64,000 bases of DNA from a virus. Position 1 is the first letter of the stretch; each line of letters begins with the position of its first letter. This document shows, piece by piece, positions 1 to 9,000 of the stretch. Made by a program: the position numbers and the translations under genes. Under the pieces are notes generated by a model, which was not told the DNA's origin, made no database searches, and saw only the letters and a program-made list of their open reading frames with translations. The stretch spans positions 1 through 64,000 of the IMG/VR virus record IMGVR_UViG_3300023179_000046. One strand, written 5' to 3'.

Positions 1-630
1 CGTGCCGCCGTGCGTCTTTGCGCGATGCAAGTTAAACAATGTTTTGGATCGCGGCAAATTGCGACTATTTTTGAAAGTCTTTTCTGCAATACCTCTACCT
101 ACCAATCCTACAGGTAAACCTTGGGGGCTGTGAACCGGAACAATAATCATGTTCTGCTTCGCTGAATACCCCAACCTAAATAATTGTATAGCATCTAAAT
201 CAATAAACCTTGACTGCAAATACTTTAACGCCTCTATACCCTTACTGTCAAGTAGGGATGTGTGCATTTCATCAAGTTTTGATTGAGGAAACTCTACAAA
301 CTCAGGCTTATCTTCAAGAATCTTATCCAACTCATACTCAAACGACGACTCTGCGCTAGTCTTACAGGACTGAATCAGCCTCAACGATTCAAAGTCGTTA
401 CTCTCTGTAACCATAGACACTAGATCAAGGACCGTGCCGCTAGCCCCACACGAAGGATTAAAGCATAAATAGACACCCTTGGAATGACTTACAGAAAACG
501 AAGGAGTATTCTTGTTACCGTGAAAAGGACACAGGCAAAGAAAGTCGTTGTATGTTTCACCGTAAATGCTTAGATTTAATTTTTTAAGAATAGAACGAAC
601 GTGTGACTGGCTATAAACTTCAAGTAACAT
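1..630 (-). CDS. DNA primase (DnaG/CHC2 type), partial
   Basis: Partial gene: ATG at 630, 210 codons visible, open at the left edge of the window. It would make RNA primers at the replication fork with the DnaB-type helicase encoded upstream in the same leftward unit (992-2218). Residues 32-37 read CLCPFH and 56-61 read CFNPSC, the cysteine/histidine pattern of the CHC2 zinc-binding domain at the primase N-terminus. Around residues 150-190 the phrase RLGYSAKQNMIIVP followed by a G-L-V-G-R-G-I stretch matches the start of the primase catalytic core. The Toprim catalytic acidic residues would lie beyond the window. Confidence 0.85.
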   Translation of the reverse strand, partial: MLLEVYSQSHVRSILKKLNLSIYGETYNDFLCLCPFHGNKNTPSFSVSHSKGVYLCFNPSCGASGTVLDLVSMVTESNDFESLRLIQSCKTSAESSFEYELDKILEDKPEFVEFPQSKLDEMHTSLLDSKGIEALKYLQSRFIDLDAIQLFRLGYSAKQNMIIVPVHSPQGLPVGLVGRGIAEKTFKNSRNLPRSKTLFNLHRAKTHGGT

Positions 631-637
631 TAAATTC

Positions 638-910
638 CTATCTAGGAATAAATTCCTGACCAGTAAAACCTTCTACGATGTGAGACTTTTTCTTACCGAT
701 AAAGATACCAAACATTGTTAGAGAAAAAGTATAGTTATCTTGACTCATGTTGTATGATACAGAAAACTGCGGTAAAACGTCAAGGACCGGCACATACCCA
801 CCGTCTCTCATTCCTTGAACAATTGTTCTTTCAAACAACTCCCGGCATTTAATAAATTCAGAATCGCTAGGGATAATGCCGGTGACAGTAAAGTTATGTA
901 TTTTTCTCAT
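638..910 (-). CDS. hypothetical protein, 90 aa
   Basis: Not recognised. The open frame extends upstream to 988, but ATG at 910 is preceded by AGGAGAAAACTTAAT, a good ribosome-binding site, so the 90-residue start is preferred. The protein is a small mixed alpha/beta product with no Cys cluster or membrane segment. It lies between helicase and primase, ending 7 bases before the primase start, so a replication-linked role is possible but only inferred from position. Confidence 0.6.
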   Translation of the reverse strand: MRKIHNFTVTGIIPSDSEFIKCRELFERTIVQGMRDGGYVPVLDVLPQFSVSYNMSQDNYTFSLTMFGIFIGKKKSHIVEGFTGQEFIPR

Positions 911-991
911 ATTAAGTTTTCTCCTTATGTGTAAATTATACCAACGCAAAGGAGCCAAACAAAATTTAATTAAATTGTTTTTAATCATAAA

Positions 992-2218
992 CTACTCAAG
1001 AGGCAAATCAAACAGTTCCTTAACAACGCCCCTGTTAATATCCCAATCTAGATAGAATCCAAACTCTGAACCATGCCGATTTTTCCTACTCACGACTTCT
1101 ATGATATTAGTGTCAGTCTGACGATGAACGGCAAAAGCCATATCTGCATCATACTCAATTGCCTTAGACCAAGCGACCTGATTAAGCATCGGCGGTCCAT
1201 TATGGTCAGAAACATCATTAGCGGTAGCAGCAGTAATGTCAACAACAGGAAGATTATTTCTAACAGCCATCAACTTCAACTCCCGCGAAATATTACGGTT
1301 ACGCTCAACCTCAGAATTAGAACGCTTAGAGTCATTAAGTAGTTGATGATAGTCAACAATCACCAAATCGGGGCGATGTTGGTCAATCTTAGCCTGAATA
1401 GTTGAAGGAGTAACATCTGCAACACCCTCATTCGACACAATGATAAACCCGCGCTTGTCAGCCATCTTCTTCCTAGACCAAGAATTAAAGTCATCAATGT
1501 TTACTGTGCCCCTAGAGAAATCAGAAGCCTTAAACACCCCCGACCCCATCATGGTATACAAACGCTCACGCATATTCTCAGGAGACATTTCCATAGAAAC
1601 AATCATAGGCTTAAAGCCTTGCTCCCATGCCTTACATGCCATATATCCAGTAGCCCACGACTTACCGCGAGAAGGCCAACCAATAACAACAATAAGGTGG
1701 CCGGGAGCCATACCAGTAGGGTAAGCAAAATCCATAGCCTGAAAGCCAGTCTTAATACCGGGCTGCCCGCCCATCATATCCGAACGTTCACGCAGAGCAA
1801 CAAAATACTTTTCTGCCTGCTCATAGTCAGTAATGTCAACGTCCTTAACAGTATTGCTCAGCCTTGACAGTTTAGCGACCTCAGCCTGAATGTCATTCAA
1901 AACCCTAGCGGCAGCGTTCTTCTTTAGGTCGCCGCCTGCGGCGAGCAACATGCCCTTGATCTTAGAAGAAAGAAAGTCATTCTTTAACTCGTCCAAATAG
2001 TAGCCAGTTTCAGCATTAACGGACTGTGGCTCAAAATTACTATACCTATCAACCAGAACGGAAACCTCAGGGACGGAACCAAACTTTTTGTAGTAAGACT
2101 TCAAGCCCTCCCAAACATCACGATGCGACTCAAACAAGTCATCCACGTTATCTTGCATCAAAGTTGCAATGTCTTTGTTCTTGCATACGGCAGAAATCAC
2201 AGAAGATTCTGTACTCAT
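992..2218 (-). CDS. replicative DNA helicase, DnaB-like
   Basis: Hexameric RecA-fold helicase that unwinds the phage fork. The N-terminal 140 residues form a helical domain. The Walker A loop reads GWPSRGKS near residue 181 (a P replaces the more usual T/R of DnaB GRPSMGKT). Walker B is PDLVIVDYHQLL near residue 283. A downstream SKAIEYDADMAFAVHR stretch fits the DnaB H4/sensor region. The ATG at 2218 has a GGAGG site and overlaps the stop of the upstream 106-aa gene (ATGA), implying translational coupling. At 408 residues it is slightly shorter than bacterial DnaB, as usual in phages. Confidence 0.88.
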   Translation of the reverse strand: MSTESSVISAVCKNKDIATLMQDNVDDLFESHRDVWEGLKSYYKKFGSVPEVSVLVDRYSNFEPQSVNAETGYYLDELKNDFLSSKIKGMLLAAGGDLKKNAAARVLNDIQAEVAKLSRLSNTVKDVDITDYEQAEKYFVALRERSDMMGGQPGIKTGFQAMDFAYPTGMAPGHLIVVIGWPSRGKSWATGYMACKAWEQGFKPMIVSMEMSPENMRERLYTMMGSGVFKASDFSRGTVNIDDFNSWSRKKMADKRGFIIVSNEGVADVTPSTIQAKIDQHRPDLVIVDYHQLLNDSKRSNSEVERNRNISRELKLMAVRNNLPVVDITAATANDVSDHNGPPMLNQVAWSKAIEYDADMAFAVHRQTDTNIIEVVSRKNRHGSEFGFYLDWDINRGVVKELFDLPLE

Positions 2219-2535
2219 TGTGCCTCCATCATTTCCTTAGTAGCGGCCCTAATCTTTGCGCGGCGGCGCTCGTCATCTTTAATCTTCAACTGCATATCAT
2301 CTAGCCTATCAAAGTTATAGAAAAACCACGACAGGGGATGCCCTGCATTTTCTACAGTAAAATAATAATCTAGCAACTCTTTAGATCGGTCATAGCCGAT
2401 GCTATCAATAACGTCCTGCATCGCCCACTTCTCTCTGTGACGATTAATGACAGGTCGCTTACCATACTTTGAGAAGTAAAGAGTCTCATACTGACCAATC
2501 AGAGCAAAACATAGTTTTGCTGTATCCTTAGTCAC
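2215..2535 (-). CDS. hypothetical protein upstream of helicase (possible loader/accessory)
   Basis: Not recognised by family. The 106 residues are rich in aromatic and charged residues with a basic, helical C-terminus (DDERRRAKIRAATKEMMEAQ). It starts with GTG at 2535 in a GTGA overlap with the preceding gene and ends in an ATGA overlap with the helicase, so the three are translated as one coupled unit. Small helical proteins encoded next to phage helicases are often loaders. That is an inference from position only. Confidence 0.6.
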   Translation of the reverse strand: MTKDTAKLCFALIGQYETLYFSKYGKRPVINRHREKWAMQDVIDSIGYDRSKELLDYYFTVENAGHPLSWFFYNFDRLDDMQLKIKDDERRRAKIRAATKEMMEAQ

Positions 2536-2756
2536 TTACCCTTCAACTCTTTCTCAATCTCAGACATCTTATCAATAAGTTTCTTCTCAACAAAGGCATA
2601 GACACGATCCATAGCCACTGTCACGGACTCCCCGGCCCTAGCGGTATCCTCAACACCTAGCGTAACCTTGATGTTTTCATAATTACCTAGATTGCGGGTA
2701 TACGAAAGATCAACCTTAACAACTGTAGGCTGACTGCTATCTGACAACTGAGACAT
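2532..2756 (-). CDS. hypothetical protein, 74 aa
   Basis: Small soluble protein of unknown function. It reads as two or three beta strands (VKVDLSYTRNLGNYENIKVTLG) followed by a charged amphipathic helix ending in KMSEIEKELKGK. The ATG at 2756 follows GGAGCAATA. It is first in the coupled trio leading to the helicase, which suggests a role in DNA replication or early metabolism. No catalytic motif is visible. Confidence 0.6.
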   Translation of the reverse strand: MSQLSDSSQPTVVKVDLSYTRNLGNYENIKVTLGVEDTARAGESVTVAMDRVYAFVEKKLIDKMSEIEKELKGK

Positions 2757-2782
2757 TATTGCTCCGATCTAATAGTGTAAAT

Positions 2783-3304
2783 TTACCATTCAGGCTGCTT
2801 CCAGATGGGCATAAACTCTCCATCGGAATTCTTAGTGTATAGCACCTTCTCATTTCTGAGAAGTGCTTCTAGTTCTGCCTTGGACGGAATATCATGATGA
2901 GTAATTTGTCCATCATGCCTCGGACGCCCACGGTGAACCGTTAAAAAAAACTCTCTAACTTCACGAATGTCATCTTCGCTAAATAAATATCTAAGTAATC
3001 TATTAGTGCCATCTAGAGACATAGCAGTTTGTGGCTTTCTAATATCTCCCGCGAGCAAATGTCTTTTGACAGTATCAATGTGCCTGTTAACGAGACGAGC
3101 CACCTGTCCAGTAGTATAAGCACGTTGCCTACGATTATATGCATCTGCTAAATTATAGGCAACGCGCTTATTCATCTTAAAGTTCCAAGCGACTAAAATA
3201 TCTTCGGATTTATTTGCTTGTAGAGTTTTATGTAGATCGCCGTTCAGGTAGAAATAATTCCATGCCTGCCGCGATTTTTTCTGCGTTCTAACTCGTTTAA
3301 CCAT
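2783..3304 (-). CDS. helix-turn-helix DNA-binding protein (MerR/excisionase-like)
   Basis: Residues about 66-95 (TTGQVARLVNRHIDTVKRHL) form a MerR/Xis-type winged helix-turn-helix: an alpha-1 stretch of the form TTGQVA, a turn, then a recognition helix with T-V-K-R-H. The N-terminus is strongly basic (KRVRTQKKSR). It could be a transcription regulator of the late/replication unit or a DNA architectural protein. There is no integrase nearby to pair it with as an excisionase. The start at 3304 lies within the 3' end of the zinc-ribbon gene (61-base overlap). Confidence 0.65.
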   Translation of the reverse strand: MVKRVRTQKKSRQAWNYFYLNGDLHKTLQANKSEDILVAWNFKMNKRVAYNLADAYNRRQRAYTTGQVARLVNRHIDTVKRHLLAGDIRKPQTAMSLDGTNRLLRYLFSEDDIREVREFFLTVHRGRPRHDGQITHHDIPSKAELEALLRNEKVLYTKNSDGEFMPIWKQPEW

Positions 3305-3435
3305 ATTGTAAATCCGTTCAGTTTATTTTTAAGAATCCATCGCTTACCACACATCAAACAAAACAACTCTATCCTTTGAGCGGTGTGGAAAACCCTATCT
3401 ACAAAAACTCGTCCGTTACATTTCCTGCAAAACAT
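3244..3435 (-). CDS. small zinc-ribbon protein
   Basis: 63 residues with two CxxC knuckles: CRKC at residues 3-6 and CLMC around 26-29, spaced like a treble-clef/zinc-ribbon. The C-terminus is basic (ERRKNRGRHG). The ATG at 3435 is in a TAATG overlap with the stop of the membrane protein gene upstream, and its 3' end overlaps the helix-turn-helix gene by 61 bases, which supports a compact coupled cluster. Likely nucleic-acid binding; the precise role is unknown. Confidence 0.6.
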   Translation of the reverse strand: MFCRKCNGRVFVDRVFHTAQRIELFCLMCGKRWILKNKLNGFTIWLNELERRKNRGRHGIIST

Positions 3436-3812
3436 TATGCGCCTGTTGGTGATTCATCCTGAGAATCAGTAAGAGTACCTTGAAGTTCTTCCAATGCAGC
3501 CTCATCGTTATTACGGTTACCGCCAAAAATTGAGAAGGCAGTCAACACCTGATCCAGATTAGTACCACTTAGAAGGTACTGATAGATCAACTGAGACGAA
3601 GCATATACGGCTGCGAACGTTTGGGTAAGATGAGCAGTAGAGTAATCACCATCAAATTGATTCCAAGTCAGAGCAACACCACCCAATAGCGAAAGAACAA
3701 CCGCAATACTCTGGCGCTGTCTTGAATCTAGATTAATAGTCTTTAAAACTGAGGTAAGGATGGTGACGACAATACCGAAGCCTAACCCACCCACTACGAG
3801 CGATGTATCCAT
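3435..3812 (-). CDS. small membrane protein, possible holin
   Basis: 125 residues with two clear hydrophobic segments, about residues 5-22 (VVGGLGFGIVVTILTSVL) and 35-50 (SIAVVLSLLGGVALTW), and a weaker third near 65-85. These are followed by a soluble acidic tail. Size and topology fit a class I/II holin that would open the cell membrane at lysis. There is no recognisable endolysin beside it, so the holin call is tentative. The ATG at 3812 follows AAGGAGAAATA. Confidence 0.5.
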   Translation of the reverse strand: MDTSLVVGGLGFGIVVTILTSVLKTINLDSRQRQSIAVVLSLLGGVALTWNQFDGDYSTAHLTQTFAAVYASSQLIYQYLLSGTNLDQVLTAFSIFGGNRNNDEAALEELQGTLTDSQDESPTGA

Positions 3813-3828
3813 TATTTCTCCTTATTGT

Positions 3829-4638
3829 TTATTCAACGGAATATTTTTTACCGTCTACATAGCAAGAATAGTTTTTAATCTTTACAAGATTCATGTAATA
3901 GTCATTATCATCAATGTACCCGTAAATAAACCCTTGCTGCCAATTACGTTGATTTGAATAGTCAGCCTTATTAACGTCCATAAGGTGACCAATTTCATAT
4001 CCCTCTAACCTTTGCCCCGTCAATTCGTAAGTCTTGTGATAGTCACCTACACGGTGACTGTGACCACGAATAATCGAAACTCCCCAAGCATCAATGTCAG
4101 CCTTCACAGACTCACCGCTATGCTTAGAAACAGCACTACCATGATGAATATACATATCATGAAATCTTCTATAAGGTAGGGCGTCGTACCGATGAAAAAC
4201 AATATTGTTTTTGTCTAAGCCATATAAAGTGTCGGGAGTAATTTTTTCCAATAGCGCGGGAGCCTTAGACTTAAAATAATTCTCATGACGAGTCCATCCG
4301 TGATTACCGTCATGCAAATGAATATCTGCCTTAGGCGCAAGTTTACGAAGGTCCGCTAGAAAGTTCTTAGTATGCTGAGAACCATCATACTCCAAATTAG
4401 ACAAAGCAATTTTCTCTAATTCATCTGTAGTAGCCTTTTTAACATCAACGCCATAAAACAATTCATCTGATGACCCGGCTGCCCAACGGCTAGTCGCATC
4501 AGCATTATCAATATCGCCAACTAGGTCAATAATGTTAGGCTTAAAACCTTTAACAACATTAAGCCATAGTTGCACGGCTTTTTCATCGTGCAGCGGAAAC
4601 TGAATATCACTAACCGCTAAATACTTAAGGTCTGTCAT
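3829..4638 (-). CDS. calcineurin-like metallophosphoesterase
   Basis: Carries the metal-binding motifs of the family in order: SDIQFPLHD (D-x-H type, residues 10-18), GDIDNAD (about 41-47), GNHGW (about 116-120), HHG (about 166) and GHSHR (about 196-200). It should hydrolyse phosphodiester or phosphomonoester bonds with a two-metal centre. The substrate is unknown; phage members include nucleases and nucleotide phosphatases. The ATG at 4638 follows AAGGATAAAA and overlaps the end of the HNH gene by 14 bases. Confidence 0.82.
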   Translation of the reverse strand: MTDLKYLAVSDIQFPLHDEKAVQLWLNVVKGFKPNIIDLVGDIDNADATSRWAAGSSDELFYGVDVKKATTDELEKIALSNLEYDGSQHTKNFLADLRKLAPKADIHLHDGNHGWTRHENYFKSKAPALLEKITPDTLYGLDKNNIVFHRYDALPYRRFHDMYIHHGSAVSKHSGESVKADIDAWGVSIIRGHSHRVGDYHKTYELTGQRLEGYEIGHLMDVNKADYSNQRNWQQGFIYGYIDDNDYYMNLVKIKNYSCYVDGKKYSVE

Positions 4639-4903
4639 TTTTATCCTTTGTTTGGTGAGCCTTATTGTGCTGCTCGCGGGTACATAAAAAAAGATTAATT
4701 AAACTGTTATCTTGCTTGTTCTCATTGATATGATGAACAGTTTCCCACTCATGTAGTATTCTGTCAAGTTGACACTCTATCACAAGGCGGTGTTCATAGT
4801 ACCATCCCTTGAAAGACTTAGGATGTTCAGGTATTTCTATTAAAGTGTACCCGTCAAATATTTTCTTGGATCGCTTGCTCCAAGACTTTACGGGATGGTA
4901 CAT
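4625..4903 (-). CDS. HNH homing-type endonuclease
   Basis: 92 residues. The HNH core reads EHRLVIE...VHHINENKQDNSLINLFLCTREQH: the H-H-I pair, the N at the D-N-S-L-x-N-L step and the final H are the expected catalytic and zinc/Mg-binding positions. This is the compact free-standing HNH common as a mobile gene in phages. The ATG at 4903 overlaps the upstream stop (TAATG). It is a nicking/cutting enzyme, probably selfish; no group I intron is evident around it. Confidence 0.82.
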   Translation of the reverse strand: MYHPVKSWSKRSKKIFDGYTLIEIPEHPKSFKGWYYEHRLVIECQLDRILHEWETVHHINENKQDNSLINLFLCTREQHNKAHQTKDKNDRP

Positions 4904-5325
4904 TAAGTGCCAATAACAATAAAATGAACGTAGAACTTATCTTTTGTTTTATCCCAATTACCCTTGGCTGAGTTAATGTTCCAAGTTATAGAATCAGAAC
5001 TTTTGGAGTAGTCAACGTCAAAGCAGACTGAAACCCCGGCCTTTTTTCCATCATAGTTAGCAGTAACTACAGGGAAACTAGTAAAATTAGTTTTAAGTTT
5101 GTAGGTTCCAGTCAACAGTTGAGTGCCCCACCCCTTAGCCACTTGCTTTTCGCTAACATGAAAAGCCTCTATAAGCATCCTGCGAGAAGAACCATCAATA
5201 GGAATAGGGGCAGCATCCTTATCGCTAATCTTATAAGGATGACGGCGAGCGCCATTATCTAAATTATTAATCTTGGCAATAGCAACATTAATATCAGAAA
5301 GATTAACAACTATATTATTAGGCAT
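4903..5325 (-). CDS. hypothetical virion-associated protein, 140 aa
   Basis: Not recognised. A helical N-terminus (about 35 residues) is followed by a beta-rich region with alternating polar and aromatic residues (SVCFDVDYSKSSDSITWNI, then a KFYVHFIVIGT strand at the C-terminus). It follows the tail fibre block, so a minor structural or host-interaction role is likely. The ATG at 5325 follows GGAGGAATTTTAA. Confidence 0.5.
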   Translation of the reverse strand: MPNNIVVNLSDINVAIAKINNLDNGARRHPYKISDKDAAPIPIDGSSRRMLIEAFHVSEKQVAKGWGTQLLTGTYKLKTNFTSFPVVTANYDGKKAGVSVCFDVDYSKSSDSITWNINSAKGNWDKTKDKFYVHFIVIGT

Positions 5326-5704
5326 TTAAAATTCCTCCATATGGATGCAACTCTGCTTCTGATGAACTTACAAGAAGAATGTCATTAAATTTAAAACCTA
5401 AAACAGTTAAAGTATCAGGGTTGCTGATTAAATATTTTTTATAATCAGATACTAAGTATATCTTATTATTAGATATATCTCTAATGAGAGAACCATCACG
5501 GAATCCAACAAGCCCCGCATTTTTAACATCTCTCATGGCTAACTCAGTAGTTTTAACTACTTTAAGATTCCAAGTATTTAATGCTCTTGTTGAATTAAAT
5601 TTAAAGCGTTTATTTCCTTTTACAAGGAAGTAACCATTTTCAGTAAGAGCAATCAGGCCACCCGGTACACGGGGGGCATAGTTACGCAGTTCTCGCCGGA
5701 ACAT
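5318..5704 (-). CDS. protein with two cell-wall-type beta repeats
   Basis: About 128 residues containing two copies of a repeat of the form: hydrophobic strand, (K/Y)-K-(R/Y)-x-x-(F/I), then a turn with (L/W)-(G/K) and V-x-x-(T/S)-(T/S)-E. The second copy, IYLVSDYKKYLISNPDTLTV followed by LGF, resembles repeats in secreted actinobacterial wall proteins that bind peptidoglycan or polysaccharide. ATG at 5704 is preferred over the in-frame TTG at 5731. Either start overlaps the coiled-coil gene. Likely a virion accessory or adsorption protein. Confidence 0.5.
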   Translation of the reverse strand: MFRRELRNYAPRVPGGLIALTENGYFLVKGNKRFKFNSTRALNTWNLKVVKTTELAMRDVKNAGLVGFRDGSLIRDISNNKIYLVSDYKKYLISNPDTLTVLGFKFNDILLVSSSEAELHPYGGILNA

Positions 5705-5888
5705 TCGCCAAAGACCTTGACAATTCCTCAATGCGCTTATCCCGTGCCTGAATTTCCTGAGTAGCCTGAGCCTTCAAAATAGCCATTTGAGTTTCATACT
5801 GCGTAGTAACTTGACCAATTCTATTTTGCAATTCCTGCAAAATTAACTCTAAAGTAGAATTGTTGTTTTCAACGGGCTGCACTGACAT
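5682..5888 (-). CDS. small coiled-coil protein
   Basis: 68 residues, almost all heptad-like helix rich in Q, E, L and I (residues 12-60), with no catalytic motif. The ATG at 5888 has a strong AAGGAGAAAT site just upstream. It begins a new unit after the fibre gene terminator, so it may be a trimerisation or chaperone partner for neighbouring tail proteins. That role is an inference. Confidence 0.55.
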   Translation of the reverse strand: MSVQPVENNNSTLELILQELQNRIGQVTTQYETQMAILKAQATQEIQARDKRIEELSRSLANVPARTA

Positions 5889-5912
5889 ATTTCTCCTTAT
5901 AATATAATGTTG

Positions 5913-5933
5913 ACGGTTACTTACAGTAACCGT
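5913..5933 (-). terminator. hairpin after fibre gene
   Basis: Perfect 9-bp stem ACGGTTACT / AGTAACCGT with a 3-base loop, about 100 bases past the stop of the large fibre gene on the minus strand and followed by an AT-rich run. It probably separates the fibre genes from the small genes downstream. Confidence 0.55.
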
Positions 5934-6029
5934 ACTACCTAATTTTTATTAAAACTTTACTAGGCATACAGTTTTTCTATATATCCAAGTATAAATACTA
6001 TACCACAGAGGGTGATATTAATGTCAAGG

Positions 6030-9000
6030 CTAGGATAGTTGGACTGCTACAACGCCAACATAGGTAGCATTTGTAGCAACACTTGCGCTTAAGTCAAGCG
6101 GTACGGTTGATGAAGACCATTGAAACCTTAATCCAGATGTAAACGGCGTACCAGTACTTGCCGATAGCGTTCCAACTGGAGCGCCCGCTATCCTTCCCGC
6201 CCAGACGTATGCTGATGCAGATGATGCGCCATGACCAACCGTGCCAATCCAATGTCTACCTGTGGGCGATCCCGGTATGTTTAAGCCAGAAGAAGTATAC
6301 TGACCAGCAGAGGATGTGTCAAATAGTGCTGACCCCGTTAGAGTTGTAGGATATCCGTCAGGACCATCAGAATATACTACAACTCTAACGCTAGAAGTTG
6401 CTACTCCCGTAACAGCAGCATGTAAAGTTAATGCTTGAATGCTATTTCCACCCGTAATTACAGGTGCAATATTTAATTGATTAATTGTAAATGGTGTAGT
6501 TGTAAAACCAGTGCCGTCGTGGTATGTCCAAGTACCCGGCCTAAATTTGTTTCTTGATGTTGGTGCCCAGTTAGTACCATTCCATGTAGGAACGTTACCT
6601 ATTGATGCACTTACGCTAGATGATACATATGCGCTTGCTGCAATCCCGCCCAGCGATCCTGAGTTTACTAATGATGCTGTAGAAGTAATATTTCTTACAA
6701 ATGCCGTCGTTGCAATTTGAGTATTGTTTACTGACGCAGCAACAGTAGGTGCTAGTGGCGCACCAGTCAATGTTGGTGATGCCAATAAGGCATAGGCGCT
6801 AGCGGCTACGCCGCCTAGCGATGCACTATTAGAAGCAGTAGAAATAGAACCACTAGAGGTTAGGAAACCTAAAGAATTAACATAGGGCTGCGTAGCGACG
6901 GCTGCGCCGCCGACGCTAGCAGCAGTAAAGTTTGCTGATGCCAATAAGGCATAGGCGTTTGCACCAATACCACCAAGCGATGCACTATTGGCAGCAAAGT
7001 TATAAAGCAGTATAGTATTACCGGAGCCGGTAGTTGTTAAATTAGGTGTCATTGTAAAATCTTTTACAGCATTAGAAATAATAAGGTTTGATCTGCCAGA
7101 AGTAACAACATTTAGATCAGTGCCGTAACTTTGCTCTAACTGTAAATTAGCAATTAAGATAGTTGCAACACTATTGTTTGTATTTTGTATTTTAATTGCC
7201 CCTGCTTGACCTGTATCAGTATCAAACTCTGCTACTTGACGCATATGTAAATTGCCAATTGCTATAGATCCGTTTACGTTATTGAATAATATTCCATAGT
7301 CCCCCCCAAGGTATTGCAAGGCACCCGTAGATGACCGCATGGGGCCACGCCAGCGAACACCATCCGAATAAAAAGCCTTTGCGGTTCCATCAAGTGTAGT
7401 GTCACTGACAAGTGCCCATCTTCTAAGCCCGGTAGTGGCGGGTGGATAATTAGCGGTTAATGTCGCAACATCACTTTGTGTAGGAAGTAAAGTCGTACTA
7501 GCAGTAACTTGAACCCAAGTAGACGCACTATTGTACCGCTCTACTACACCAGTATCAGTAGAATAATAATTTAAACCTAAAATTGCGCTAGCCCCACTAG
7601 GCCTGTTCGCCGCTAGTCCCGAAATTGGCGCATGAGTATTAAGTCCATTAATAATAAGGTTAGGAATCTGTAATCCAGAAATCCATCCAGTAAACTCAAT
7701 CGCCCGCGCCGGGGCGGGAGTAATATACAGGTAATCTATAACAGAGTCAGACCAACGACAACGGACGAGGCTTCGGTCGGACGGAACATAATTAGAAGTA
7801 TCCAAGAATACATTTCGCATTACATTGTCAGATCCACCTAGTTCAAGATACCCTTCTGCTGTTGATGTTATTAAGTTAATTCCTGACCTGTTAACAGTAT
7901 AACCATTGTTTATGTAGAGATTAGTTAACTGTACGCGAGAACAAACCAAATCAATTTGAGTAAAATGTTTAAAGTGGCAACGATTAAAACGACAATCAGT
8001 TAATTGACTTATAGAACCATCTAAAAATAATGCTCGTCTTGTTGCAGCGTCATAGTTTGATTGATGTGCCCAGTGAGCAATATCTTCAATTTCAGCACCG
8101 TCAACAGAATTATCTGAGCCACCACCCCAATAGTAAGGACATTCAATGCTATAACTTGAATTAGTAACTGCTACCGCTACAGGCTGACCTTCTGACCCCG
8201 CCGGAAATAGGCCACGAATTTTAAGATTATCAAGAAATGGTAATGCCCTAACAATTGTGTAGGTGCCTGTGTGAATTTTTCCCTGTGAGAGTAATGGACC
8301 CGCCGATCGCGCAGCAAGGAAAAGAGTATTTCCACTTCTTGAATTAACGGTAACCCATTCTGCACCAGCACTTGTTGTAGGGTCAAGCGGGGCGGGGGAT
8401 GTTCGTGTAAAGTTACCTTCGGACAAACTTAGGGCGTCAAGGATTATAACAAAAGATCCAGAGGCGGGAAACATCGAAGAATTTGTGACTGTAATAGCAA
8501 AGTCGTTTCCAGAACTTGCAGAAAGCGCAGTTGATGATGTTGTCACACCGCCAGTTAGAGTCCATTTGCTACCCAACGCGCCGGGTTTTTGAGGAATAAG
8601 TAATGGTTGACGATTCCTACTAGCATCATAATATGCTTGCATCCAAGCACTCATTGCTACAGTGCCATCACTTGAATCATAGCCAGCGTATTGCGAAACG
8701 TTAATAGTTGTTCTATCAAGATTAGATAATTCATTTTTAATGAATAAAGTATTTGCTATTTGAGTTGTTGAAGCACCCGCCGCTGCCGTAGGAACAACAG
8801 GAGAACCACTAAAAGATGGAGAGGATAGTAAAGCATATGATGCTGCGGGAATCCCGCCCAAGGACGCACTGTTGCCTGTTGCAGATGCAGAAGTTAAATA
8901 TCCTTGTGAGGTAACAAATGCTTGGGTTGCAATAGCAGAACCAGAAATGCTGGCGGAAGTAAAATTAGAAGAAGATAGGAGCGCATACAAATTGGCCGGG

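Noticed and set aside
3435-4638. A full lysis cassette around the small membrane protein
   Set aside because: Only the membrane protein has holin-like topology; the neighbours are a phosphoesterase and a zinc-ribbon protein. No endolysin domain is seen.
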